From: Roseateles asaccharophilus
GTDB taxonomy: Bacteria > Pseudomonadota > Gammaproteobacteria > Burkholderiales > Burkholderiaceae_C
Length of the DNA: 64,000 nt
Assembly (NCBI RefSeq): GCF_004362405.1
Contig: NZ_SNXE01000005.1
Span: forward strand, 1-64,000
Reading direction: 5' to 3'
Shown here piece by piece: positions 48,276 to 56,785 of the stretch (the stretch's first letter is position 1; every line of letters begins with the position of its first letter). The position numbers were made by a program, and so were the translations under genes. The notes below the pieces were generated by a model. That model was not told the origin of the DNA. It searched no databases and saw nothing but the letters and a program-made list of their open reading frames with translations.

Positions 48276-48301
48276 TTGACGTTTACGTAAACGTAAGTCA
48301 A
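48276..48301. promoter_or_regulatory. LiuR-type operator (perfect ACGTTTACGTAAACGT palindrome)
   Basis: ACGTTTACGTAAACGT (48279-48294) is a perfect 16-bp palindrome, flanked by TTGAC on the left and GTCAA on the right. This resembles the operator of LiuR, the MerR-family repressor of leucine/isovalerate catabolism. It lies about 90 bp upstream of liuA, and TTGAC may double as the -35 element. The liuR gene itself is not in the window. The match to LiuR is from memory of the motif, not a search. Confidence 0.65.
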
Positions 48302-48385
48302 ACCTCATAAGTCGACAGGGCATCGCGCCATGCCTAGCATGCGGCAGCGCTGTTCCGAATCGATCCTCAGCACCAGGAGACATGC

Positions 48386-49564
48386 ATGAACCTGCCCGGC
48401 CTGAACTTCCAACTCGGTGAAGACATCGACGCCCTGCGCGATGCGGTGCGCGAGTTCGCGCAAGCCGAGATCGCCCCGCGCGCGGCCGAGATCGACCGCA
48501 GCGACCAGTTCCCCATGGACCTGTGGCGCAAGATGGGCGAGCTGGGCGTGCTGGGCATCACCGTTGGCGAGGAGTACGGCGGCGCCAATATGGGCTATCT
48601 CGCCCATATGGTGGCCATGGAGGAAATCAGCCGCGCCAGCGCCTCGGTGGGCCTCTCCTACGGCGCGCACAGCAATCTGTGCGTGAACCAGATCAAGCGC
48701 AACGGCAACGAGGCCCAGCGCGCCAAGTACCTGCCCAAGCTGATCAGCGGCGAGCATGTGGGCGCCCTGGCCATGAGCGAGCCGGGCGCGGGCTCGGACG
48801 TGATCAGCATGAAGCTGCGCGCCGAGGACAAGGGCGGCTACTACCTGCTCAACGGCTCCAAGATGTGGATCACCAACGGCCCCGATGCCGACACCCTGGT
48901 GGTCTATGCCAAGACCGAGCCCGAGCTGGGCGCCCGCGGCGTCACCGCCTTCCTGATCGAGAAGGGCATGCCGGGCTTCAGCATCGCGCAGAAGCTGGAC
49001 AAGCTGGGCATGCGCGGTAGCCACACCGGCGAGCTGGTGTTCCAGAACGTGGAAGTGCCGGCCGAGAACGTGCTGGGCGGCCTGAATATGGGCGCCAAGG
49101 TGCTGATGTCGGGCCTGGACTATGAGCGCGCCGTGCTCACCGGCGGCCCGCTGGGCATCATGCAGAGCGTGATGGACAACATCATTCCCTACATCCACGA
49201 CCGCAAGCAGTTCGGCCAGAGCATCGGCGAGTTCCAGCTGATCCAGGGCAAGGTGGCGGACATGTACACCGTGCTGCAGGCTGCCCGCAGCTTTGCCTAC
49301 ACCGTGGCCAAGAACCTGGACATGCTGGGCACCGAGCATGTGCGCCAGGTGCGCAAGGACTGCGCCTCCGTCATCCTCTGGACGGCCGAGAAGGCCACCT
49401 GGATGGCCGGCGAGGGCATCCAGATCTTCGGCGGCAACGGCTATATCAACGAGTACCCGCTGGGCCGCCTGTGGCGCGATGCCAAGCTCTACGAGATCGG
49501 TGCCGGCACCTCCGAGATCCGCCGCATGCTGATCGGCCGCGAGCTCTTCGCCGAGACCATGTAA
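48386..49564 (+). CDS. liuA: Isovaleryl-CoA dehydrogenase
   Basis: A 392-residue FAD acyl-CoA dehydrogenase that oxidises isovaleryl-CoA in leucine breakdown. The N-terminal [58 protein letters not shown] block is specific to isovaleryl-CoA dehydrogenases. The catalytic Glu lies in [11 protein letters not shown] (about residue 250), as in human IVD, and the C-terminus has [31 protein letters not shown]. It heads the liuA-can-aceK-thiolase run and follows a LiuR-like operator. Confidence 0.95.
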   Translation: MNLPGLNFQLGEDIDALRDAVREFAQAEIAPRAAEIDRSDQFPMDLWRKMGELGVLGITVGEEYGGANMGYLAHMVAMEEISRASASVGLSYGAHSNLCVNQIKRNGNEAQRAKYLPKLISGEHVGALAMSEPGAGSDVISMKLRAEDKGGYYLLNGSKMWITNGPDADTLVVYAKTEPELGARGVTAFLIEKGMPGFSIAQKLDKLGMRGSHTGELVFQNVEVPAENVLGGLNMGAKVLMSGLDYERAVLTGGPLGIMQSVMDNIIPYIHDRKQFGQSIGEFQLIQGKVADMYTVLQAARSFAYTVAKNLDMLGTEHVRQVRKDCASVILWTAEKATWMAGEGIQIFGGNGYINEYPLGRLWRDAKLYEIGAGTSEIRRMLIGRELFAETM

Positions 49565-49613
49565 CCGGCCCAACGCAGGCGGCCGATCTTTTGTGCACTG
49601 CGACAATGACCGC

Positions 49614-50273
49614 ATGAGCACCGAACTTCAAGAGCTGCTGGACAGCAACCGGCAGTGGGCCGCCGAGACCGAGACGCGGGAGCCCGGCTTCTTCTCGCGT
49701 CTGCTCAAGCAGCAGACGCCCCAGTACCTCTGGATCGGCTGTGCCGACAGCCGCGTGCCGGCCAATGAGCTGGTGAACCTGCTGCCGGGCGAGCTCTTCG
49801 TGCATCGCAATGTGGCCAATGTGGTGGTGCACTCGGACCTGAACTGCCTGTCGGTGATGCAGTTCGCGGTGGACCAGCTCAAGGTGCGGCACATCATCGT
49901 CGTGGGCCACAGCAACTGCGGCGGCGTGAAGGCGGCGCTGATGGACAGCCGCGTGGGCCTGGTGGACAACTGGCTGCGCCATGTGCAGGACGTGCGGCAT
50001 CTGCACCAGGACTGGCTGGACGGCCTGCCGGCCGAGCAGCGCGTGAATGCGCTGTGCGAGCTCAATGTGCTGGAGCAGGCCCGCAACGCCTGCCACACCA
50101 CCGTGGTGCGCGATGCCTGGGTCCGCGGCCAGGAGGTGGTGGTGCATGGCTGGGTCTACGGCCTGCACAACGGCCTGCTGGAAGACCTGCAGATCACGGC
50201 CGACCGCGCCGAGTCGGTGGACCCGGCCTACCGGCGCGCCCTGGCGCGCGTCAAGCAGCGCTACGCGCACTAG
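49614..50273 (+). CDS. can: Beta-class carbonic anhydrase
   Basis: A 219-residue zinc enzyme interconverting CO2 and bicarbonate. Zinc ligands and the Asp-Arg dyad are in [13 protein letters not shown] (about residues 40-50), and the remaining His/Cys ligands are in [14 protein letters not shown] (about 100-110). [10 protein letters not shown] is also typical. It lies 49 bp after liuA; bicarbonate supply for the biotin-dependent methylcrotonyl-CoA carboxylase step would explain its presence in a leucine cluster. The start at 49614 follows the family N-terminus. Confidence 0.95.
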   Translation: MSTELQELLDSNRQWAAETETREPGFFSRLLKQQTPQYLWIGCADSRVPANELVNLLPGELFVHRNVANVVVHSDLNCLSVMQFAVDQLKVRHIIVVGHSNCGGVKAALMDSRVGLVDNWLRHVQDVRHLHQDWLDGLPAEQRVNALCELNVLEQARNACHTTVVRDAWVRGQEVVVHGWVYGLHNGLLEDLQITADRAESVDPAYRRALARVKQRYAH

Positions 50274-50301
50274 GCCCGGCGTCCCGCTGGCGACCCGTCC
50301 C

Positions 50302-52185
50302 ATGTTCCCGCAGAAGCTCACCGACCCGCGCGCCTTCGAGATCGCCCAGGCGCTGCTGGGGGGCTTCAACCGTCACTACCGGCTCTTCCGGGCCACCACG
50401 GCCGCGGCCAAGCAGCGCTTCGAGGCGGCCGACTGGCCCGGCCAGCAGCGCGCGCAGCGCGAGCGCATCGAGTTCTACGAGCAGCGCGTGGACGAGGCGG
50501 TGCAGCTGCTGGAGCAGCGCTACCAGGCCGGCGAGCTGCCCATGGAGGTCTGGCAGCAGGTCAAGCTGCACTACATCGGCCTGCTCACCAACCATCTGCA
50601 GCCCGAGCTGGCCGAGACCTTTTTCAATTCGGTCAGCACCCGCATCCTGCACCACGGCTACTTTCGCAACGACTTCATCTTCGTGCGGCCGGCCATCTCC
50701 ACCGAGTACATCGAGAACCTGGAGCCCGCCGCCCAGCCCACCTACCGCGCCTACTACCCCAGCCCCGAGACCCTGCGCGAGACCCTGATGCGCATCATCT
50801 GGAACTTCCAGCTGGAGCGCGAGTTCAGCGATCTGGGCCGCGATGTGGACCTGGTGCTGGAGGCCGTGCAGCGCCAGCTGGGCGACTTCCGCTGGCGCAC
50901 CAATTTCCAGATCCAGGTCCTGTCCAGCCTGTTCTACCGCAACAAGGGCGCCTATGTGGTGGGCAAGATCATCAACGGCTTTCACGAGACGCCGTTCGCC
51001 CTGCCCATCCTGCATGACGAGCCGGCGTCGGGCCGCCCCAAGCCGGCTCAGCACCCCTCGGGGGGCGACGCCGAAGGCGTCTCGGGGTCAACAGAGTCGG
51101 CGCCGGGCCGCCTGCACATCGACACCGCCCTCTTCGGCGAGGACGATCTGCTCCTGCTCTTCAGCTTTGCGCGCGCCTACTTCATGGTGGACATGGACGT
51201 GCCCAGCGCTTATGTGCAGTTCCTGCGCTCGCTCATGCCGCGCAAGCCCCGGGCCGAGATCTACTCCGCCCTGGGCCTGCAAAAGCACGGCAAGAATCTG
51301 TTCTACCGCGACTTCTTGCAGCACCTGCGGCACTCCTCCGACAAGTTCCGCATCGCGCCCGGCATCAAGGGCCTGGTGATGCTGGTCTTTGACCTGCCCA
51401 GCTACCCCTTTGTCTTCAAGCTCATCAAGGATTTCTTCCCGGCGCAGAAGGAGCACACCACGCGCGAGCTGGTGCAGGGCAAGTACCAGCTGGTCAAGCA
51501 CCACGACCGCGTGGGCCGCATGGCCGACACCCTGGAATACAGCAATGTGGCCTTCCCGCGCTGGCGCTTTGACGAGGCGCTGATCAAGGAGCTCAAGCAC
51601 TTCTGCGGCAGCCTGATCGAAGAGCGCGGCGAGGACTTGATCATCCGCCACCTGTATATCGAGCGCCGCATGGTGCCGCTCAATCTCTATCTGCAGGAGG
51701 CCAGCCCGGCCCAGCTGCGCCACGCGGTGATCGAGTACGGCCAGGCCATCAAGGACCTGGTGGCCGCCAATATCTTTCCCGGCGACATGCTGTGGAAGAA
51801 CTTCGGCATCACCCGCCACGGCAAGGTCGTGTTCTACGACTACGACGAGATCGAGTACCTCAGCGACTGCCAGTTCCGCGCCGTGCCCGCCCCGCGCACC
51901 GAAGAGGAGGAGCTCTCGGGCGAGGTCTGGTGGCAGGTCGGGCCGCGCGATGTGTTTCCCGAGACCTTCGCGCCCTTTCTGCTGGGCCATCCCGGCGTGC
52001 GCGAGGTCTTTATGCAGCACCATGCCGAGCTGCTGGACCCCGCCTTCTGGCAGGCCCACCAGGCCCGCATTCGCGCGGGCTATGTGCACGATGTCTTTCC
52101 CTACGAGGCGCACAAGCGCTTCGTCCACCGTCTGAATTCAATCCCCCCAAGCCGTGATCAAGAAGGAGTCTTTCATGTCTGCTGA
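50302..52185 (+). CDS. aceK: Isocitrate dehydrogenase kinase/phosphatase, with in-frame repeat insertion
   Basis: A 627-residue bifunctional enzyme that phosphorylates and dephosphorylates isocitrate dehydrogenase, controlling the TCA/glyoxylate branch. Recognisable blocks are [42 protein letters not shown], the kinase-type Lys in [22 protein letters not shown], and [28 protein letters not shown] with catalytic Asp residues. It is longer than E. coli AceK (578), in part because of a 25-codon insertion of low-complexity sequence at about residues 240-270, encoded by the repeat at 51019-51112. The reading frame is kept. The start at 50302 is 28 bp after can; the end overlaps the thiolase start by 11 bp. 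Confidence 0.93.
   Translation: MFPQKLTDPRAFEIAQALLGGFNRHYRLFRATTAAAKQRFEAADWPGQQRAQRERIEFYEQRVDEAVQLLEQRYQAGELPMEVWQQVKLHYIGLLTNHLQPELAETFFNSVSTRILHHGYFRNDFIFVRPAISTEYIENLEPAAQPTYRAYYPSPETLRETLMRIIWNFQLEREFSDLGRDVDLVLEAVQRQLGDFRWRTNFQIQVLSSLFYRNKGAYVVGKIINGFHETPFALPILHDEPASGRPKPAQHPSGGDAEGVSGSTESAPGRLHIDTALFGEDDLLLLFSFARAYFMVDMDVPSAYVQFLRSLMPRKPRAEIYSALGLQKHGKNLFYRDFLQHLRHSSDKFRIAPGIKGLVMLVFDLPSYPFVFKLIKDFFPAQKEHTTRELVQGKYQLVKHHDRVGRMADTLEYSNVAFPRWRFDEALIKELKHFCGSLIEERGEDLIIRHLYIERRMVPLNLYLQEASPAQLRHAVIEYGQAIKDLVAANIFPGDMLWKNFGITRHGKVVFYDYDEIEYLSDCQFRAVPAPRTEEEELSGEVWWQVGPRDVFPETFAPFLLGHPGVREVFMQHHAELLDPAFWQAHQARIRAGYVHDVFPYEAHKRFVHRLNSIPPSRDQEGVFHVC
51019..51112. repeat. REP-like palindromic insertion flanked by 19-bp near-direct repeats, inside aceK
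   Basis: GAGCCGGCGTCGGGCCGCC (51019-51037) recurs as GAGTCGGCGCCGGGCCGCC (51094-51112), 17 of 19 bases alike. The copies are exactly 75 bp apart, so the extra unit adds 25 codons without shifting frame. The centre has CCCCTCGGGGGGCGAC and a perfect hairpin GACGCC-GAA-GGCGTC (51067-51081) followed by TCGGGG. This resembles short dispersed palindromes common in Burkholderiales genomes. The encoded peptide is rich in Pro, Gly and Ser and lies in a loop region. Confidence 0.7.
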
Positions 52186-53356
52186 TCCCATCGTCATCGT
52201 CTCCGCCGCCCGCACCCCCATCGGCGGCCTGCTCGGCGACTTCGCCGGCCTCTCCGCCTGGGAGCTGGGCGCCGTGGCCATCAAGGCCGCCGTGGAGCGC
52301 GCCGGCGTGCCCGGCGACGCCATCCAGGAAGCCTTCATGGGCAACTGCCTGATGGCCGGCCAGGGCCAGGCCCCCGCCCGCCAGGCCGTGCTCAAGGCCG
52401 GTCTGCCCCAGTCGGTGGGCGCCGTGACCCTGTCCAAGATGTGCGGCGCCGGCATGCGCGCCGTCATGTTCGCCCACGACACGCTCAAGGCCGAGAGCGC
52501 CGACATCCTGATCGCTGGCGGCATGGAGAGCATGACCAATGCCCCGCACCTGATGTTCGCGCGCAAGGGCGTGAAGTACGGCGCCGCCCAGATGTACGAC
52601 CACATGGCCCTGGACGGCCTGGAAGACGCCTACGAGCGCGGCAAGGCCATGGGCGTGTTCGCCGAGCAGTGCGTGAGCAAGTACAGCTTCAGCCGCGAAG
52701 CCCAGGACGCCTTCGCCATCGCCTCCACCGAGCGCAGCAAGAAGGCCAATGAAGACGGCAGCTTCGACTGGGAAATCGCCCCCGTCACCCTGGCCGGCAA
52801 GGGCGGTGATGTGGTCATCAGCCGCGACGAGCAGCCCTTCAAGGCCAAGCTGGACAAGATCCCCGGCTTGAAGCCCGCCTTCAAGAAGGACGGCACCATC
52901 ACCGCCGCCACCTCGTCCTCCATCAGCGACGGCGCCGCCGCCCTGGTGCTGATGCGCGAAAGCCATGCCGCCAAGCTGGGCCTCACGCCCGTGGCCCGCA
53001 TCGTGGGCACGGCCGTGCACGCCAACGCGCCCGAGTGGTTCACCACCGCCCCGGTGGGCGCCATCGAGAAGCTGCTCAAGAAGAACGGCTGGGACGCCAA
53101 GAGCGTCGATCTGTGGGAAGTGAACGAAGCCTTTGCCGCCGTCACCATGGCCGCCATGGCCGAGTTCAAGCTGCCCCACGAGATCGTCAACGTCAACGGC
53201 GGCGCCGTCGCCCTGGGCCACCCCATCGGCGCCTCCGGCGCCCGCATCCTGGTCACCCTGCTGGGCGCGCTCAAGAAGCGCGGCGGCAAGCGCGGCGTGG
53301 CGGCGCTGTGCATTGGCGGCGGCGAGGCCACGGCTGTGGGCGTGGAACTGATCTGA
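52175..53356 (+). CDS. Acetyl-CoA C-acetyltransferase (thiolase)
   Basis: A 393-residue thiolase that condenses two acetyl-CoA molecules or cleaves acetoacetyl-CoA. The nucleophilic Cys is in [11 protein letters not shown] (about residue 90), and the His and second Cys are in [16 protein letters not shown] (about 350) and [10 protein letters not shown] (about 378). AAGAAGGAG precedes the ATG at 52175. In the leucine cluster it would process acetoacetyl-CoA at the pathway end. It is the last gene before a terminator and the low-GC DUF262/HEPN island. Confidence 0.94.
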   Translation: MSADPIVIVSAARTPIGGLLGDFAGLSAWELGAVAIKAAVERAGVPGDAIQEAFMGNCLMAGQGQAPARQAVLKAGLPQSVGAVTLSKMCGAGMRAVMFAHDTLKAESADILIAGGMESMTNAPHLMFARKGVKYGAAQMYDHMALDGLEDAYERGKAMGVFAEQCVSKYSFSREAQDAFAIASTERSKKANEDGSFDWEIAPVTLAGKGGDVVISRDEQPFKAKLDKIPGLKPAFKKDGTITAATSSSISDGAAALVLMRESHAAKLGLTPVARIVGTAVHANAPEWFTTAPVGAIEKLLKKNGWDAKSVDLWEVNEAFAAVTMAAMAEFKLPHEIVNVNGGAVALGHPIGASGARILVTLLGALKKRGGKRGVAALCIGGGEATAVGVELI

Positions 53357-53435
53357 TGTGTTGTTGCGGCGGCTCGTGAGGGCTGCCGGTGGGGAGGGTT
53401 GAGCGAGTAAAGCTCAGCGCCTCTCGAAAAATAGA

Positions 53436-53467
53436 AGCCAGCTGCCTGGGAGGGGAGCTGGCTTTTT
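53436..53467 (+). terminator. Rho-independent terminator after the thiolase gene
   Basis: AGCCAGCT (53436-53443) pairs with AGCTGGCT (53456-53463) and is followed by a run of five T. It ends the liuA-can-aceK-thiolase transcript and marks the left border of the low-GC island. Confidence 0.85.
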
Positions 53468-53590
53468 GTTTGGGCTGTGGGTGTCTGTAGTCTCTGAAGA
53501 ACTATGGTGCGGCCTGCACGGTAAGTAGGCCTCAACGCCGCCCCAAGGCTTGTCGGCCGGTGTCTCAGTTGGCCGCATCGTCGTGTGCAA

Positions 53591-54235
53591 CTAAAGCTTG
53601 TAGGTTTGCAAGACGACGTGATTTTCCAGTGTGTCTCCAAACGTGCGCATCATGCCGATGGTGTCGTTGCTGAGCTCATCCAAATCGCCAACGGCCACGA
53701 AAGTATCTTCGCCGTGCGCAATGGCATTCCTTCGCTTAAGAAGCACAACATCGATGAACGTGGCCTTATCTGCCAAAGCCTCCGGTGGCACACCGCACAC
53801 AATGCAAATATCGACAAAAACTTCAAAATTCAAATTTGCCTTTGTATTGACCAAGTCATCGTTAACGCGGCTGAAGCGAGCAGTTTCTGAGTTCAAAATC
53901 TCATCGACGAGCGCGCAGCGGTCAGCAATGCTGGCTCTTGACGTGGATAGTGCTGCGAGGCGGGGTAAGAAGTTGTTCCTATAGAACTGCGGATTAAGTT
54001 CACGGTATTGGAATCGTCGCATTGCAACGTGCTCCAGGTACTTCTTGGCAGAAAACCGGACGTAGCCTTCCCAGTGCGCGTAGCAAAGAGTGACAAGCGC
54101 CCTGAGTAGAACCCGTCGCAAGCCTTCGTCGGCGCGCTTGATTGCTGACTTGAGGTCCGAGATCTCTTTGATGCGCCAAGTACGATCTTGGACGATTTGA
54201 GCAGAGAAGTCAGCGCCGGTGTACGGCTTGCTCAT
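53591..54235 (-). CDS. HEPN-domain nuclease, MAE_28990/MAE_18760 type
   Basis: A 214-residue all-helical protein. The N-terminal half has RVLLRALVTLCYAHWEGYVRFSAKKYLEHV, typical of RiboL-PSP/MAE-type HEPN proteins. The C-terminal helix carries the RNase active-site motif R-x4-H in LLKRRNAIAHGEDTF (about residue 180). HEPN proteins of this group are predicted to cut RNA in toxin or abortive-infection systems. The ATG overlaps the stop of the DUF262 gene (ATGA), so both are made from one transcript. GC content is visibly below that of the surrounding genes, suggesting horizontal transfer. Family assignment is by motif; activity is inferred. Confidence 0.82.
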   Translation of the reverse strand: MSKPYTGADFSAQIVQDRTWRIKEISDLKSAIKRADEGLRRVLLRALVTLCYAHWEGYVRFSAKKYLEHVAMRRFQYRELNPQFYRNNFLPRLAALSTSRASIADRCALVDEILNSETARFSRVNDDLVNTKANLNFEVFVDICIVCGVPPEALADKATFIDVVLLKRRNAIAHGEDTFVAVGDLDELSNDTIGMMRTFGDTLENHVVLQTYKL

Positions 54236-55347
54236 GGACGAAACCATTCCTCGCCGAACGGCACTGTGCGTTGGATGCGTATGGTTCCCCGGAGGCCGGG
54301 AGACGTGAAAGTTGCTGTTCGCGGATCTGACCAAAACTGCCTTGTCCGCGCTTCAACAAAGGTCCGCGCTGCTCCCGGCCCGAGATCAACGATCGCGTCA
54401 ATGTTCTTCCCTACTCCGACGGCAATGCCCTCAAGGCCGACGAGGCCTGTTTTGCCGACATAGCCGCCGTCTTGGAATCGCCGGAGGACGTTGCTACCGG
54501 CAACCTCGTCCAACAGCCCGAATGTCTTGTTGATCAGGTCGGTTGCCCTGGCGATATCTCCCGCACGCGCCAGTTGCACAATTCCTTCGTCGATGTACTC
54601 CTCCACATCAAGGAGGCCGTCGTATGGCACGCATACGTGGACAAGAAAGCGCGCCGCCATCTCCAAGTGGCGCTGCCTTTCCGTCTGCTCATCGGTGACA
54701 GATATCACTCTCTTGAAGGCTGCTTGCTCTGCGCTGACCTTGATCGCACGGAAATACTCGGCGTTCACCATCAACATAATGCAGTTCCGGAGTTCCTGCG
54801 GGTTCGCCTGCGTGCCGCCTGCATTCAGTCGTTGGAATAGGTCGTACTTTGTATTCTCGTCACTGGGTCGCTTCAGGATCTCGACACCTAGTCGACCTCT
54901 TCGAATTGCGAGCTGCTGTGCTTTGTCAATGGCCCGCTGTTCACCGACGGGGGGGTCGATGATGTTCTCGGAGGCCTCCCATACGGAGTTGTGCAGCGAC
55001 GGCAAGTATTTGGTCGCCTCAAGAACTGATGGTGGCTCAAGGTTCCCGTTTGGCCCGCGCAAGCGCCCCATGAATTCGATGATGGTCGAGACGCGCTGAA
55101 GCCCGTCGACCAGTTCCCAAGCTCCGTCCTCCCTTTCGAATACGAATATCGAGGGTAACGGGATCCCGAGTAGCAATGACTCGATTAGCTTTGACTTCTG
55201 GCCGATGCTCCATCGGAATAGTCGCTGGAACTCGGGATCAATGACTAGTTCCCTGTTTTCATACATGCCAACGATCTCGCCGACGGACATTTGGTATGCA
55301 TCCGTCCGGACAAGACGCTGAGCTAGTTCGATTTCGTCAGAGAGCAT
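54232..55347 (-). CDS. DUF262 (DGQQR-type, ParB/GmrS-like) protein
   Basis: A 371-residue DUF262 protein. The N-terminal domain has MSVGEIVGMYENRELVIDPEFQRLFRWSIGQKSKLIESLLLGIPLPSIFVFE and the signature LVDGLQRVSTIIEFM (about residue 95), a DGQQR variant with Leu in place of Gln. DLFQRLNAGGTQANPQELRNCIML follows near 180. DUF262 domains have a ParB-like fold and hydrolyse nucleotides in GmrSD and BrxU. The usual DUF1524 HNH nuclease is absent; the linked HEPN gene may supply the effector. The start at 55347 is set by the conserved N-terminus, with AAGGG upstream. Lower GC than flanks. Confidence 0.85.
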   Translation of the reverse strand: MLSDEIELAQRLVRTDAYQMSVGEIVGMYENRELVIDPEFQRLFRWSIGQKSKLIESLLLGIPLPSIFVFEREDGAWELVDGLQRVSTIIEFMGRLRGPNGNLEPPSVLEATKYLPSLHNSVWEASENIIDPPVGEQRAIDKAQQLAIRRGRLGVEILKRPSDENTKYDLFQRLNAGGTQANPQELRNCIMLMVNAEYFRAIKVSAEQAAFKRVISVTDEQTERQRHLEMAARFLVHVCVPYDGLLDVEEYIDEGIVQLARAGDIARATDLINKTFGLLDEVAGSNVLRRFQDGGYVGKTGLVGLEGIAVGVGKNIDAIVDLGPGAARTFVEARTRQFWSDPRTATFTSPGLRGTIRIQRTVPFGEEWFRP

Positions 55348-55659
55348 GTTGCGGGCCCTTCGTAATGTGCGCTTCACCGAGACAGTAGCATGAAGGTACT
55401 GCTGATTCAGAGTCTTCAGCAGACATAGCCTGAAGAGCCGTCGAATAAAGGAAACGTGTCGATAGTCGCCCGTGGCGATGCTGGAAGAGAACGGCAGCAA
55501 TAAGTTTGATCCTGCCACCGCCCACCCGTCTCAATCTGCATCCCAGCACATCCCCCTGGCGCCCAGCCCATGCGCCACCGACGATGTCGCCCACCCCTCG
55601 CTGTGCGATCTCAGGCCCCTCGCGCCCGGGCCAGCAAGGCACACGGACCGGGAGCCACC
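55348..55659. other. Intergenic stretch between the DUF262 gene and a lipoprotein gene
   Basis: 312 bp. The left part must contain the DUF262/HEPN promoter on the minus strand, but I could not identify convincing -35/-10 boxes. GC content rises to the local norm after about 55500, marking the right border of the island. No tRNA, integrase or obvious direct repeat was seen at either border. Confidence 0.5.
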
Positions 55660-56232
55660 ATGTTGATGATGAGGAGCAAGAAGAAGATGCAGCCGAAGCG
55701 AACCCCGCGGCCCGCTGCGCTGCTGCCCGCGCTGGCCTTGGCCAGCCTCACCGCAGGCTGCGCATCGCAGCCGCCACCGCCGCCCGCCGCGGCGCCCGCC
55801 AACGCCCAGGAAGCCGCGCCAGAGAAATCAGGCCCTTTGTATGACCAACTGGCCCAGCTGGACACCCACCTGTTCGACGCGTTCAACCGCTGCGAGCAGC
55901 CCGGCCAGCTGGAGCGGCATGCAGGCTTCTTTGCCGAGGGCGTGGAGTTCTATCACGACCAGGGCGGGGTGACCTGGAGCCGGGCCGAGATGATGGCCAA
56001 CACGCAAAAGCAGGTGTGCGGCAAGTTCTGCCGCGAGCTGGTGGCGGGCAGTCTGCGGGTCTATCCCATCAAGGACTTCGGCGCGATGGCCCAGGGTGTG
56101 CACCGCTTCTGCCAGCACGGCTCGGGGCGCTGCGAAGGCTCGGCGGACTTCATGATGATCTGGCGCCAGGAGGGGGCCGGCGCGCAGTGGCGCATCACCC
56201 GCGTGCTGAGCTATGGGCACCGCGCGCTGTGA
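55660..56232 (+). CDS. Lipoprotein with SnoaL/NTF2-like domain
   Basis: A 190-residue protein. The signal peptide ends in the lipobox LTAGC (ALALASLTAGCAS, Cys near 34), a Pro/Ala-rich linker follows, and residues about 60-190 form an NTF2/SnoaL-like domain (LERHAGFFAEGVEFYHDQGGVTWSRAEMM, FMMIWRQEGAGAQWRITRVLSYGHR). Such domains bind or transform small molecules; the role here is unknown. GGGAG lies 5 bases before the ATG. The 3' end of this gene is repeated as fragments at 58629 and 62371. Confidence 0.8.
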   Translation: MLMMRSKKKMQPKRTPRPAALLPALALASLTAGCASQPPPPPAAAPANAQEAAPEKSGPLYDQLAQLDTHLFDAFNRCEQPGQLERHAGFFAEGVEFYHDQGGVTWSRAEMMANTQKQVCGKFCRELVAGSLRVYPIKDFGAMAQGVHRFCQHGSGRCEGSADFMMIWRQEGAGAQWRITRVLSYGHRAL

Positions 56233-56338
56233 GCGCAGGTTTCACAGGGGCCGCCGCGGCGGTCTTGTTGGCGCCGCGATGAGGCCCCCAGACCGCCGCT
56301 TGGCGGTTGGTGCTGGGGGGCAGCATGCCAGGGCGTGC

Positions 56339-56785
56339 TCAAGCGGGCTCGCAGTCCCGCGCCAGCAACTGCAAAAGTAGCTCAGCTTGTACGGCATGGG
56401 TCCACTTGGCACTTTCGAGCAGGGTCGCCACCGGTGGTGCGTTGGGCTCGTCGCCGGCCATCACATGCACGTCGAAAGTCCCGTCTGGCTCATCAAACGC
56501 AACGTCGAGCCTGATGCTGCGCTCAAGCTCGATGGCCTGTTTGACCGCGCGGACGCCTTTGCGCTTGTACTGCAACTCCAGCCGGCAGCCGCTGACCTGC
56601 TCAAATGACCACTGCCTGTCTCGGTGGGCCGTGGCGCCCAGCTGATTGAGTGCGGTGAGTCTTTGCAGATTGCTCATGTCGAAAGGGCTGAGCGGCGGAA
56701 GGTCCTCAGCCGGGTAGCCATCTGAACAGGCTTGCATGGCCAGTGCCAGGGCCAGGATTGCCGCGGGTTTAGCTGCGCTGCTCAT
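56339..56785 (-). CDS. Small lipoprotein, uncharacterised
   Basis: A 148-residue protein with a lipoprotein signal (AAILALALAMQACSDG, Cys near 20) and a charged C-terminal domain (SGCRLELQYKRKGVRAVKQAIELERSIRLDVAFDEPDGTF). No family recognised. Its ATG at 56785 overlaps the 3' end of the upstream CNNM/TlyC gene by 17 bp, so co-expression is likely. Confidence 0.72.
   Translation of the reverse strand: MSSAAKPAAILALALAMQACSDGYPAEDLPPLSPFDMSNLQRLTALNQLGATAHRDRQWSFEQVSGCRLELQYKRKGVRAVKQAIELERSIRLDVAFDEPDGTFDVHVMAGDEPNAPPVATLLESAKWTHAVQAELLLQLLARDCEPA

Noticed and set aside
48134-48385. A yybP-ykoY manganese riboswitch before terC
   Set aside because: terC/alx genes often have one, but I could not find its conserved core or pairing pattern on the minus strand in this leader.
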